This document shows, piece by piece, positions 51,236-60,107 of a stretch of 64,000 bases of DNA. Source of the stretch: Spirochaeta isovalerica (lineage in GTDB: Bacteria > Spirochaetota > Spirochaetia > DSM-2461); assembly GCF_014207565.1 (NCBI RefSeq), contig NZ_JACHGJ010000005.1, positions 124,001 to 188,000 on the forward strand. Reading direction: 5' to 3'. How positions within the stretch are numbered: position 1 is the first letter of the stretch; every line of letters begins with the position of its first letter. Both the position numbers and the translations under genes were made by a program. Below the pieces are notes generated by a model. It did not search any database, had not been told where the DNA came from, and saw only the letters and a program-made list of their open reading frames with translations.

Positions 51236-52258
51236 TTATTGAACAAAACTGTCAAAATAATCGATCAGCTTTCCAACCAGCTCTTTCTTCACTACTTTTT
51301 CGATTTCCAGATACGCTCTGTTCTCTACATCGGACAGGGACATAGCAGAAACTCGATCATTTTCTTCCAGAGAAACAACCGGAAGACCCTGCTCATCTGC
51401 AATATCAATATTCAGATAATACTTCATATTTTCATACTTGTTATCGAGCTTAACCGTTTCCAGAGAAACAGAGCCGCTTACCGATAAGAGGCCTGCCGGA
51501 TCGATGACAAATCCCAGAGAAGTGAGTTCATCGGCAATAACAGCACTGACGTTACCCGTTACGTCATTTTCCACAAAGACCCGGAAGGTCATGGATTGAG
51601 CCAGTTCCCTTCTGCTGTTGCGGATATCATCCAGATCATAGGACATCATAACGGTACGGCTCATCATCATATTGATAATTTCCAGTTGCTCTCTGAGGCC
51701 CCTATTCGCCTGAGCGACAACATAGGCGGCATCGAGATAAGCATATTTTCGCAGCAGCGAACTCTGCTCGCCGGATCGGGAAAGAAAGGAGCGCACTGTC
51801 TGATCATTTTCCATAATCCTTCCCCGATAAATCTGTGCCGTTTCCTGTCTGTCTATATAAGCGATGACATGGACCTGGCCCAGTTCATTGGTCCAGGATT
51901 CACCGAAATTGACATTTATCAGCTCCTGATCCGCCAACTGTGTGATGTTTTCATCAAAATTGGTTTCTTCAGAAGTCTGGACCGAACCGCCTGAGGAGAA
52001 TTCCTTGTAACGGGTCTGTACTGTAGTTTCGACCTTAATGCTGGTTTTGAAAATCTGGGCCAGAGAAGCCGCGGCATTGCGCTTTGCATCCTTCAGAGAG
52101 GCGCCCTGACCGATTTCAACCATATAATCTTTTTCCGGATAAAGACTGTGCTTATCGTCCATCCAACCCGGTCGCCGGGTTGAAGAACCCGATGTGGTAA
52201 CACAGGAGAAGAGAAGAAGCACGATTGTCAGAATACCTGCAATTTTTAATAATTTCAT
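51236..52258 (-). CDS. LPP20-family lipoprotein
   Basis: 340 residues. Lipobox LLFSC (Cys19). N-terminal LPP20-like domain: RRPGWMDDKHSLYPEKDYMV and GQGASLKDAKRNAAASLAQI (about 28-72), followed by VHVIAYIDRQETAQIYRGRI. The second half (about 190-340) is beta-rich with FRVFVENDVTG and SVSGSVSLETVKLD. Last gene of a three-gene lipoprotein operon with lpoB and a COG3014-type gene; it starts 9 nt after the stop of the latter. Probably acts in the outer-membrane or peptidoglycan-synthesis context of LpoB. Confidence 0.82.
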   Translation of the reverse strand: MKLLKIAGILTIVLLLFSCVTTSGSSTRRPGWMDDKHSLYPEKDYMVEIGQGASLKDAKRNAAASLAQIFKTSIKVETTVQTRYKEFSSGGSVQTSEETNFDENITQLADQELINVNFGESWTNELGQVHVIAYIDRQETAQIYRGRIMENDQTVRSFLSRSGEQSSLLRKYAYLDAAYVVAQANRGLREQLEIINMMMSRTVMMSYDLDDIRNSRRELAQSMTFRVFVENDVTGNVSAVIADELTSLGFVIDPAGLLSVSGSVSLETVKLDNKYENMKYYLNIDIADEQGLPVVSLEENDRVSAMSLSDVENRAYLEIEKVVKKELVGKLIDYFDSFVQ

Positions 52259-52267
52259 ATAACATTC

Positions 52268-53653
52268 CTATTGAAAAACAAAACTCTGTATCAGATTCAG
52301 AGACTGAGACTGAACGTCAACCATACCTTTGTAATCTCTGAAAACCTCCATACCGTTGGAGTAATAGACAAGCTGAATATCATGCAGTCCCGGTGTCACA
52401 CCGATCTCACCGGTATAGGCATGGGCGGGGAAAAATTGCGACAGTCTGGTATCGGCATTTTCCGTAGCATCTACCGCTACATCGGCGGCGATCCCCACCA
52501 GAAGTCCTCCGAAAAACCCCAATTGATCATTGGCCACATCTTTGCCGACTTCCTTCAGGATGCCTTTCGTCACAGTCCTTGTAACGGTTTTTCCGACGAT
52601 CAACGGCTGCTTCAGCTTGAAAGTCTCTTCAGCAATGCGCTCCATGTTTTCCGTCAAATAAAGCTGACCGGCTTCTACTCCATCGATAAGAACAGCAATC
52701 GATGTGATGTCCGAACCTCTCAGCGACAGATAGGGGAGCTCGAACTTGAAGTGGAACCCCGGCCTGACTCCGGGCATAAAGATAGTATTAAATCCGATGA
52801 GCCTGTTTACGTAATCTTCCCCTTCTCCCTGGTAAGTCAACCGCACCACGCTGTTTCCGCTGTCTATGAAAATCGTATGGGCAAGCTTCGCTGGAGAACG
52901 CCCGGTAAAGGCGACGAAATTCATCTGTGCCGTATCTTCACTGTACTCGAGAACCGGAAGCGGCGGCTTTTCAAACTCATATAACTGCGTCTGTTGAACA
53001 AAGGCGTCATCGATCTTTTCGCTATCGATTCTGGCACCGTCAAAGTCCCCCTCTTCCCGGAAGAGGAGCAGACTGAGATAACGCGCCAGAACGTCGTTGT
53101 GAAAACGGCTTTCAAGCGGCTCCAGCTTTGACTCGGCTTCATCGGAATTATTGTATTCATCAATGATCTTCCGGTATTTGTCTTCAAGCAGATTGAGTTT
53201 GATGTTAATTCTTCGCAATTCAACCATAGCTTCATCATAGTTACCCAGATGAAGGAAGGAGAGGGCTTTAAAGATATTGAGGTATATGTCTTCGTAATCC
53301 TCTCCGAAATAATCAAGAGCGTTATCGTTGAGAAGGCCAGAAGCGATAGCTTTTCCCACACTTTTGGTATAGAGCTCCTCAATCCCGTATTCCGCGGCGC
53401 TGAGATTCTCGATGCTTTCGCTGTACGAACCGTTGTAATAATTAAGCATGCCTATATCGAGATAATAAAGCACTTTATCCTTCTCAACATATTTCCCCTC
53501 TTCCTTTGCTTCTTTAATTATCATTTCCGCCCGGGGGAAATCTCTTTTCAACAAAAGATCATCCATCTCTTTATAATGATCATTCATGGTCATCATACTG
53601 GCACAGGACCCCAGAAGAAGAGTGAAAAATATCAGGCTGACTGCTTTTTTCAT
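52268..53653 (-). CDS. COG3014-type lipoprotein with TPR-like region
   Basis: 461 residues. Lipobox LLGSC (Cys17). TPR-like helices at about 25-200 (YYLDIGMLNYYNGSYSESIE, then IFKALSFLHLGNYDEAMVEL) and a C-terminal beta domain with a hydrophobic glycine-rich stretch at about 365-395 (DQLGFFGGLLVGIAADVAVD). The layout resembles the COG3014 lipoproteins found next to lpoB in several Gram-negative phyla. Its start overlaps the lpoB stop by 1 nt. Role unknown. Confidence 0.78.
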   Translation of the reverse strand: MKKAVSLIFFTLLLGSCASMMTMNDHYKEMDDLLLKRDFPRAEMIIKEAKEEGKYVEKDKVLYYLDIGMLNYYNGSYSESIENLSAAEYGIEELYTKSVGKAIASGLLNDNALDYFGEDYEDIYLNIFKALSFLHLGNYDEAMVELRRINIKLNLLEDKYRKIIDEYNNSDEAESKLEPLESRFHNDVLARYLSLLLFREEGDFDGARIDSEKIDDAFVQQTQLYEFEKPPLPVLEYSEDTAQMNFVAFTGRSPAKLAHTIFIDSGNSVVRLTYQGEGEDYVNRLIGFNTIFMPGVRPGFHFKFELPYLSLRGSDITSIAVLIDGVEAGQLYLTENMERIAEETFKLKQPLIVGKTVTRTVTKGILKEVGKDVANDQLGFFGGLLVGIAADVAVDATENADTRLSQFFPAHAYTGEIGVTPGLHDIQLVYYSNGMEVFRDYKGMVDVQSQSLNLIQSFVFQ

Positions 53654-54255
53654 TACCAGCTCGCTTTAGCCTGTTCAACCAGTTTTTTGATCTGGTGCTC
53701 ACCGAGCCAGACAATTTCATTGGATCTCAGGTCAATCAATTCCATATTGGTCTGATAGAGAACCACTCTCTTTCCGTCAACCGCGTCCACTATAGTAGTT
53801 AAAACACCCTGAAGCATGAAATCTGCTCCTGTTTCATCAGCTAATTTGGTCGCCGTATCTTCAGAGGCATTGGACTGCTGGTCCTCCCTTTCGGTCCGGA
53901 CCTCTTCCCTTGCTTGGGAGTCTGCGACAAATTTGACTTTTCCGCTATTGATCAGCTCCATCTGGAAGCTTTTCGTCAGGGAGAGAAGGTCGATATGCTC
54001 TGAACTTTTGTTTCTGACGGAACCGATGATGACAACGGGCTTGGCGCCTTCTTCTTCAACAAAATTGATCAGCCAGGGGCGGGCCAGAACATCGTTAATC
54101 AGCACTTCAGCTGTAAGCCTGGCATCAGTATCGTTCCAACGGCCGCTCAAATCAATGACTTCATCAGTCGCCTTACGGGATACAGTTGTTGTGGCACATC
54201 CTGAAATGCTCAGAATTAAAGCCGTTATGATCAGTAATATTGTTGTCCTTTTCAA
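53653..54255 (-). CDS. LpoB-like penicillin-binding-protein activator lipoprotein
   Basis: 200 residues. Lipobox SISGC (Cys20). The mature part follows the LpoB/PF13036 pattern: IDLSGRWNDTDARLTAEVLI, PVVIIGSVRNKSSEHIDLLS, GKVKFVADSQAREEVR, and ATKLADETGADFMLQGVL. LpoB-type lipoproteins reach from the outer membrane to activate a bifunctional penicillin-binding protein. The start is a TTG codon 7 nt after SD AAAGGAG; no ATG fits the signal peptide. First gene of the operon. Confidence 0.85.
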   Translation of the reverse strand: MKRTTILLIITALILSISGCATTTVSRKATDEVIDLSGRWNDTDARLTAEVLINDVLARPWLINFVEEEGAKPVVIIGSVRNKSSEHIDLLSLTKSFQMELINSGKVKFVADSQAREEVRTEREDQQSNASEDTATKLADETGADFMLQGVLTTIVDAVDGKRVVLYQTNMELIDLRSNEIVWLGEHQIKKLVEQAKASW

Positions 54256-54340
54256 TGTGAAACTCCTTTATTCAGTTCTTATTAAATCTATATATAACTA
54301 TTCTAGCCTATTGTCCTTTCTTTTCCAGCAATTTGGCCTA

Positions 54341-54369
54341 TTGACAGTCAACTTTTTTATTCCTATGCT
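54341..54369 (+). promoter_or_regulatory. Glycogen phosphorylase promoter
   Basis: Consensus TTGACA (54341-54346), 17-nt spacer, TATGCT (54364-54369). Predicted start at about 54376. A TATAAT at 54375-54380 exists but has no -35 at normal spacing. Confidence 0.65.
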
Positions 54370-54384
54370 ATTAATATAATTTTC

Positions 54385-54400
54385 ATGCAAACGATTGCAT
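54385..54400. promoter_or_regulatory. LacI-type operator at the glycogen phosphorylase gene
   Basis: ATGCAAACGATTGCAT: 6-bp perfect arms around a central CG, the same TGCAA-N4-TTGCA pattern as at malE. It sits about 10-25 bp downstream of the predicted transcript start, where a repressor would block elongation. Confidence 0.78.
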
Positions 54401-54417
54401 AAAATAAGGAGATCAGA

Positions 54418-56856
54418 ATGACGATAGATAAGGAAAAGTTTATACAGGAAGTAAAGCGTTCCTTAAGCCAGAGTTTTGACAAGGAGCTCTCTGAAGCTTC
54501 AAACTATCAGCTTTACTTTGCTATTTCAAAAGCTGTTCTGGGCTCAATCTGGCACCATTGGGAAAACACCCGGGAAGCCTACAAAACCAAAGACATAAAA
54601 GAAGCCTACTACCTTTCCGCAGAGTTCCTCATGGGGCGCGCCATGAGCAACAATCTGGTTAACCTGGGTATTGAAAATGAAATTAAAGAAGTTCTCGATT
54701 CCCTGGGGCTGGATTACAACCTGATTGAAGATACGGAACCCGATGCCGGTCTGGGTAACGGCGGCCTGGGACGGCTTGCCGCCTGTTTCCTCGACTCCCT
54801 GTCCACGTTGGATCTCCCCGCCACTGGATACGGAATTCGCTACAAGTACGGCATGTTCAAACAGATAATTCAGGACGGTTACCAGATTGAAAAGCCCGAT
54901 GCCTGGCTGGAGCATGACAACCCCTGGTCAATAAAAAGACCGGATTATTCCGTTACCGTTAAATTCGGTGGCGATATTGTTGCCGAGCGGGACGAAGAAG
55001 GACGGATAAACTACAAGAGGGTTAACACGGAAGATGTTCTCGCCATCCCTTACGATATGCCTATTATCGGTTACGGAACCGATACAATCAACAATCTGAG
55101 ACTCTGGGAAGCCCAGTCTCCCGACGGTTTTGATCTTCAGCTCTTTAACAATGAGCAGTACCTCAAAGCCGTGGAAAAAGCCAATTCGGCTGAAGACATT
55201 TCCCGAGTTCTCTACCCCAACGACATGGGTCCCCTCGGTAAGACCTTAAGGTTGAAACAGCAGTATTTCTTTGTTTCCGCTTCGCTTCATGATATCATTC
55301 GCAAATACAAAGTCAAAATGGGCGATGATTTCTCCCGATTTCCCGAACTGGTGGCAATCCAGCTCAACGATACACATCCCGTAGTGGCTATTCCCGAACT
55401 GATGCGCATCCTCCTCGATAATGAAGGAATGAGCTGGACGGAAGCCTGGGGACTGACAACCAAAACCTTTGCATACACAAACCATACAATCCTTGCGGAA
55501 GCTCTTGAAAAATGGCCTATCGACATCTTTCAGAACCTTCTGCCCCGGATCTATCAGATAATAGAAGAAATAAACAGAAGATTTCTCGAATTTGTCCGCG
55601 GCATATATCCAGGGGACTGGGAAAAACAGAGCCGCATGGCGATTATCCACAACGGCATGATAAAAATGGCCTGGCTCGCCATCACCGGCTCCCACTCGGT
55701 CAACGGAGTTGCGGCTCTTCACACTGAGATCCTCAAGCACGAAGCTCTGAAAGACTGGTACGACCTGTTCCCCGAAAAATTCAACAACAAGACGAACGGC
55801 GTAACCCAGAGGCGATGGCTTCTCAAATCCAACCCGGAACTGGCGGATTTCATCACATCCAAAATCGGGAATAAATGGATTGCCGATCTGAGCGAGCTGG
55901 AGAAGCTGAAGAAGTTCGCCGACAACAAAACCGATTTGAAAAAAATTGAGAAGATCAAGAACAACAACAAGGAAGCGCTGGCGAAATACATTAAGGAGCA
56001 CAACGGGATTGAAGTTAACACCGATTCCATTTTCGATGTGCAGATCAAACGTCTCCACGAGTACAAAAGACAGCTTCTCAATATTCTCCATATACTCTAT
56101 CTCTACAGAAAGATCAAAGAAGATCCTTCTGTCGAAATGGTTCCCAGAACTTTTATTTTCGGAGCTAAAGCCGCTTCGGGCTACAGAATGGCGAAACAGA
56201 TCATCAAGCTGATCAATGACGTAGCCGACCTCGTAAACAACGACTCTATCGTTTCCGGGAAGATCAAGGTCGTATTTATCGAGAACTACCGTGTTTCGGT
56301 TGCAGAAAAACTGTTCCCCGCTTCCGATATCTCCGAGCAGATTTCCACAGCCGGAAAGGAAGCGTCCGGTACGGGAAATATGAAGTTCATGATGAACGGC
56401 GCCCTGACTCTGGGAACTCTGGACGGAGCGAACATCGAAATCGTCGAGGAAGCGGGAGAGGAGAACGCTTTTATCTTCGGACTAACCTCCGAAGAAATCA
56501 GCCGGATCAGAACCGAGCACTCCTACAGGCCTCATGAAATACTGGCGGCTGACAACGAACTGAAGATGATTCTCAACATGCTGATCGACGGAACATTCGG
56601 CTCATACGATATTTACAGAGAGATTTACGATTCTCTGGTATACGGAATTGAAGGAAACAAACCTGACACATATTTTGTTCTTAAAGATTTCAGGTCATAT
56701 GTGGAAGCCCAGGCCAGAGCTTCCGAAGCCTATAAAGACAGGGACAAATGGAACAGAATGGCTTTTATGAACATTGCCAGCAGCGGTAAATTTTCTTCCG
56801 ACCGGACTATTAAAGAATACGCTTCCGAAATATGGGATATTAAACCCAGAAAATAG
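54418..56856 (+). CDS. glgP: Glycogen/starch/alpha-glucan phosphorylase
   Basis: 812 residues, full family length. PLP-dependent release of glucose 1-phosphate from alpha-1,4-glucans. Landmarks: YYLSAEFLMGR (about 62), GNGGLGRLAACFLDS (about 117), DTHPVVAIPELMRIL, NHTILAEALEKWP, VFIENYRVSVAEKL, and the PLP-lysine motif EASGTGNMKFMMNGALTLGT (Lys at about 659). SD AAGGAG before the ATG. A LacI-type operator lies between promoter and SD, tying it to the malEFG regulon. Whether it prefers glycogen or maltodextrin cannot be told here. Confidence 0.96.
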   Translation: MTIDKEKFIQEVKRSLSQSFDKELSEASNYQLYFAISKAVLGSIWHHWENTREAYKTKDIKEAYYLSAEFLMGRAMSNNLVNLGIENEIKEVLDSLGLDYNLIEDTEPDAGLGNGGLGRLAACFLDSLSTLDLPATGYGIRYKYGMFKQIIQDGYQIEKPDAWLEHDNPWSIKRPDYSVTVKFGGDIVAERDEEGRINYKRVNTEDVLAIPYDMPIIGYGTDTINNLRLWEAQSPDGFDLQLFNNEQYLKAVEKANSAEDISRVLYPNDMGPLGKTLRLKQQYFFVSASLHDIIRKYKVKMGDDFSRFPELVAIQLNDTHPVVAIPELMRILLDNEGMSWTEAWGLTTKTFAYTNHTILAEALEKWPIDIFQNLLPRIYQIIEEINRRFLEFVRGIYPGDWEKQSRMAIIHNGMIKMAWLAITGSHSVNGVAALHTEILKHEALKDWYDLFPEKFNNKTNGVTQRRWLLKSNPELADFITSKIGNKWIADLSELEKLKKFADNKTDLKKIEKIKNNNKEALAKYIKEHNGIEVNTDSIFDVQIKRLHEYKRQLLNILHILYLYRKIKEDPSVEMVPRTFIFGAKAASGYRMAKQIIKLINDVADLVNNDSIVSGKIKVVFIENYRVSVAEKLFPASDISEQISTAGKEASGTGNMKFMMNGALTLGTLDGANIEIVEEAGEENAFIFGLTSEEISRIRTEHSYRPHEILAADNELKMILNMLIDGTFGSYDIYREIYDSLVYGIEGNKPDTYFVLKDFRSYVEAQARASEAYKDRDKWNRMAFMNIASSGKFSSDRTIKEYASEIWDIKPRK

Positions 56857-56867
56857 CGAAACACTCA

Positions 56868-56894
56868 CGGGGAGGCTCTTCCATGCCTCCCCGT
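56868..56894 (+). terminator. Terminator hairpin after glgP
   Basis: A perfect 10-bp stem (ACGGGGAGGC / GCCTCCCCGT) with a 7-nt loop, 12 nt after the stop. The U-tract is poor. Confidence 0.6.
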
Positions 56895-56963
56895 CTCTCT
56901 GTTATAGTACCTTTAAGGACGCGGAAATTAGTAAATCAATCTAAAAAACGTAAGGAGGACCGC

Positions 56964-57266
56964 ATGGCAGATATCCTTGACGATGTAGATTTGCCTTCAG
57001 ACGAGGACAAAATATATTGCGCCAACTGTATTAATTGTAAATTAATAAGAGTCAACAATGGGAACGAAAATCAATACCAGTTAAGGGTAAGATGTACGGC
57101 CGGCAAATGGAAAAAGAAACTCGGTGACGAAAAATACTACAAGTATTTCACCGTAGCCAGGAGAAGCCTGGACGAGTGCGATGCCTATGAGCCCATGGGA
57201 GAAACAAAGCAGTACATCAAGGAGCTCAAGAAAAACCTCCCTATAAAAGACGAAGTTTATGTTTGA
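56964..57266 (+). CDS. Small cysteine-containing hypothetical protein
   Basis: 100 residues. After an acidic N-terminus (MADILDDVDLPSDEDKIYC) come C-x2-C-x2-C (CANCINC) and later RVRCTAGKW and DECDAYEPMG, giving five Cys that could bind zinc or an iron-sulfur cluster. The remainder is basic and helical (KQYIKELKKNLPIKD). SD AAGGAGG is 6 nt before the ATG. I know of no function. A weak parallel exists with the 60-residue Cys protein at 40798, but I would not call them homologues. Confidence 0.75.
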   Translation: MADILDDVDLPSDEDKIYCANCINCKLIRVNNGNENQYQLRVRCTAGKWKKKLGDEKYYKYFTVARRSLDECDAYEPMGETKQYIKELKKNLPIKDEVYV

Positions 57267-57316
57267 AGCCCCCAAGCTTCATTTGAATAGATTTTAGACT
57301 TGAATTTACAAAGATT

Positions 57317-57368
57317 GCCGGATACCATTTTATCTGTTGCGGATAAACGGTATCCGGCTATTTTTTTT
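57317..57368 (+). terminator. Terminator after the small cysteine protein gene
   Basis: A 10-bp outer stem (GCCGGATACC / GGTATCCGGC) with an inner TTATC/GATAA pairing, ending in eight T residues. Confidence 0.85.
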
Positions 57369-57412
57369 GAAACTCCGGTTCAGGTCCGGTGTTTACTAGA
57401 TAAGGAAGCAAC

Positions 57413-57850
57413 ATGAAAAGAAACTTGATATTATTTGCTATATTGGCTGCTGCGGCTTCTCTTTTTATATCCTGCGCCTCTGTCCCCGCAGAGATCGATC
57501 CGGATATGAATGAAGAGATGTTTTTCAAAAACGCCCAGGAGGCGATGGACCAGAATTATTACAACCTGGCTCTCTATTATTACGAAGTTTACCTGGTGCG
57601 CTACCCGGAGAACCATCACAAGACAATCGGCGCCGAATACGAAAGAGCCCTCATCTACTATAAGATGAAAGAATACGATTATTCAAAAGCCCTCTTCGAA
57701 CTCATTCTCGATAAGTACGAGAACAGTCCCTTCGCGGTGATGTATCCCGAAAGATACAAAATCCTGAGCCGGAAGATTCTGGACAAAATCGACGAGATTC
57801 AAAATCCGCCGAAAAAAAGCCAAGAGGAAAAGACCTCTGAAACAGAATAA
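57413..57850 (+). CDS. TPR lipoprotein (BamD-like)
   Basis: 145 residues. Lipobox FISC (Cys21). Two to three TPR-like helical pairs (FFKNAQEAMDQNYYNLALYY, YERALIYYKMKEYDYSKALF) with the spacing seen in BamD/YfiO-type lipoproteins. It is much shorter than BamD (about 240), so it is more likely a relative than the essential BAM component. Lysine/glutamate-rich C-terminal tail. Own terminator. Confidence 0.75.
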   Translation: MKRNLILFAILAAAASLFISCASVPAEIDPDMNEEMFFKNAQEAMDQNYYNLALYYYEVYLVRYPENHHKTIGAEYERALIYYKMKEYDYSKALFELILDKYENSPFAVMYPERYKILSRKILDKIDEIQNPPKKSQEEKTSETE

Positions 57851-57886
57851 AAAAAAGAGCTGCTCCAAATAAGCAGCTCTTTTTTT
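57851..57886. terminator. Bidirectional terminator between TPR lipoprotein and VWA genes
   Basis: A 9-bp stem (AGAGCTGCT / AGCAGCTCT) flanked by an A-run and a T-run. Confidence 0.9.
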
Positions 57887-57887
57887 G

Positions 57888-59003
57888 TCATTCCGCGGGA
57901 AGCAGAATGGGAAAGATCGAAATTCCCCGGGACCTGGCCTCTTCGAATACCATATCTTTTGTCACATCGCCCCTCGGAATGTCATGGGGAAGCGCATCAC
58001 CCACCTGAATGATCAGCCTGGATGAGGCTTTCCATTCGAAATTTTCAACCGCGTCGTACAGTCCCTCGTAGACTGCTTCAGGGAGATCTCTTCCCCCGGC
58101 GACAGTAATGCGATTCAAACGCCCCTGTATAATGCTCAGATCCGATTCGAACTGGAACCGTCTGGTCAGATACTCCTCTTTGTAATCGCGGTATAGCACA
58201 AGACCGATTCTGAATTCTTCAAAAGAAGCTATCTTCGTCTTAACGATGGGAACGAGCTTGTTGCGGATAAAGCTGACATCATCTTTCATGCTGACAGTCG
58301 TATCGACGACCAGCACCAGATCTATATCGGGCCCGGGTGTCCTGTCCAGAAGATCAGCGATTTTATCGACGGCGTCATCTCCGTCTTTTGCGATATTGAA
58401 CTCTCCCTCGGTCTCCGATGCCATTTCATCAAAAACGCCCTCTTCCTCTTCCACTTCCATCGGAACGGGAGGGAGAGGCGGCAGTTCTTTCATACTCAGA
58501 ATAAATGGATTATCCCGATATAGGCCGTCATAATCACCGTATGGCTTTTCAAAGGCTCTGATATTCAACCACGAGCCCCGGCCGATTGCCAGCTGCCCTT
58601 CCCGGCTCCAGGGATACCCGTAAGTTACCGTTTCGGGCACATAAATGCGGAATGCTTCATCATCGAAAACTGTGCTCATCTCCGTGGTGGAGTCAATGAG
58701 GAAATAGTACCCCTTATCGCTATCGAGGAATTCGCCGTTGAGAAGCCGTTTTTCATCTCCGTTCACTTCATTGTAATCAAAGGCGCGGAGTGAGAAAGAA
58801 TCCTCCTTCCCGTCGGGATCCTTGGATGAATCGGTCAGCATGATGGAACCGAGGCCTTCTCTGGCTTTTATCCAAAGAGAAAAACCGCCTTCGGGAGCCA
58901 GTTCGATATAGGCGTCACCGGGGACGATCTGAAGAGCATCCTGAGCCGATGCGGAGAGAACTGCCAACAGAAATAGTACCGGAAAAAAATGCAAAGCTTT
59001 CAT
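57888..59003 (-). CDS. Exported VWA-domain protein
   Basis: 371 residues. Signal peptide ending SASA near residue 20. Beta-rich N-terminal domain (about 21-170), an acidic Pro-rich linker (about 175-200), then a von Willebrand A domain from about 222: DIDLVLVVDTTVSMKDDVSF, whose DxTxS is a MIDAS metal site, with LPEAVYEGLYDAVEN later. Similar exported VWA proteins in other bacteria bind ligands or partners through the metal. On the minus strand GATAAT (59010-59015) ends 6 nt before the ATG with no SD. Adjacent to a diguanylate cyclase gene but with its own promoter-like element. Confidence 0.85.
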   Translation of the reverse strand: MKALHFFPVLFLLAVLSASAQDALQIVPGDAYIELAPEGGFSLWIKAREGLGSIMLTDSSKDPDGKEDSFSLRAFDYNEVNGDEKRLLNGEFLDSDKGYYFLIDSTTEMSTVFDDEAFRIYVPETVTYGYPWSREGQLAIGRGSWLNIRAFEKPYGDYDGLYRDNPFILSMKELPPLPPVPMEVEEEEGVFDEMASETEGEFNIAKDGDDAVDKIADLLDRTPGPDIDLVLVVDTTVSMKDDVSFIRNKLVPIVKTKIASFEEFRIGLVLYRDYKEEYLTRRFQFESDLSIIQGRLNRITVAGGRDLPEAVYEGLYDAVENFEWKASSRLIIQVGDALPHDIPRGDVTKDMVFEEARSRGISIFPILLPAE

Positions 59004-59059
59004 ACATAGATTATCGGAGCCATGAAAAAAAGAATAAGCGGCTAGAAAGAGTTTTTACC

Positions 59060-60100
59060 TTAACGTTTCTTCTTGTCATAGAGGTTTCTATCGGCCAGGG
59101 ACAGAATCTCTTCAGCTGTTTTCGATCCGCTTTCGGAAATACCCCAGCTGACGGACAGACCCAGTTTTTTATATTGTTCCACAAAGTTCCGGAATTTCCT
59201 ATCCAGTTCATCCATCCTGAGCCTGGCTTCCTCATGATCGGTTTCGGGAAAGATGACGATAAACTCATCCCCTCCGTAACGGGCGGCTATATCATAACTT
59301 CTGGTATTCTCCAATAGAATATCTGACAATCCTTTAAGAACCCGGTCGCCGGCCAGATGGCCCATGATATCATTTATGCGCTTGAAATTGTCCAGATCGA
59401 TGAAGACAAGCGAAAACTGTCGGCCGTGTCTCTCCGAGCGGTTCTTCTCCATTTCAATAAACTTCATAAGATATCGCTTATTGTACAACCCTGTCAGATC
59501 ATCGAGAACGCTTAAATTATAAAGCTGGAGATTAATTTTATTATATTGGCTCATCATAAAGATAACCGTAAAAATAACAGCACTGATTGCTACTGTGAAA
59601 TTCATTGTCAGATCATTTATCCGGTAAAGGGGATCGGAGTACTTTACAAAAACCTCGGGGTACCATATCTCGAGGCGAAAAAGGATGGGCATTTCAACAA
59701 TCATCAGAACCGGGAATATATACTCCCAGGTATTGCGGACGACGACAGATAGAATGAAAGCCACCATGATGACAAGATAAGGCATAGCGCTGAAGGAACC
59801 GGGAGATGTTATATAGCCCAGAGGCAGCCATACAAGAGAGAACACGAAGAGAAATGAGATTCTGGCAAAACCGTACCTTTTGTAATCGGAAGACATGAAA
59901 TACCAGAAAACGCATAGAACGAATGCGGCCATGGCGGTAATATAATTGACCGCCGGTCTTCTGTTTAGAAGGTGAATGATACTGAACGTGAGTGCCAGAA
60001 AAGAGGAAATGACAATATATGCCCGGAACAGATGATATCGGATATCGCTGTTTAGAAAAAAGGCTCTATCAGCTTTATTTATTTTTTTTCCGGAACTCAC
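59060..60100 (-). CDS. Membrane-bound diguanylate cyclase (GGDEF)
   Basis: 346 residues. About six membrane helices in residues 20-185, then a GGDEF domain (about 190-346): SVLDDLTGLYNKRYL, VFIDLDNFKRINDIMGHLAGD, and the active site ARYGGDEFIVIFPETD. An RxxD inhibitory site (RSYD) lies five residues before GGDEF, so product feedback inhibition is expected. Makes cyclic-di-GMP; the HD-GYP protein at 12356 would degrade it. Start codon GTG: the minus-strand TATAAT at 60108-60113 ends 7 nt before it and there is no SD. Confidence 0.93.
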   Translation of the reverse strand: MSSGKKINKADRAFFLNSDIRYHLFRAYIVISSFLALTFSIIHLLNRRPAVNYITAMAAFVLCVFWYFMSSDYKRYGFARISFLFVFSLVWLPLGYITSPGSFSAMPYLVIMVAFILSVVVRNTWEYIFPVLMIVEMPILFRLEIWYPEVFVKYSDPLYRINDLTMNFTVAISAVIFTVIFMMSQYNKINLQLYNLSVLDDLTGLYNKRYLMKFIEMEKNRSERHGRQFSLVFIDLDNFKRINDIMGHLAGDRVLKGLSDILLENTRSYDIAARYGGDEFIVIFPETDHEEARLRMDELDRKFRNFVEQYKKLGLSVSWGISESGSKTAEEILSLADRNLYDKKKR

Positions 60101-60107
60101 AATTATA

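Noticed and set aside
55246-56091. 281-codon frame opposite glycogen phosphorylase
   Set aside because: Antisense shadow of a highly conserved enzyme.
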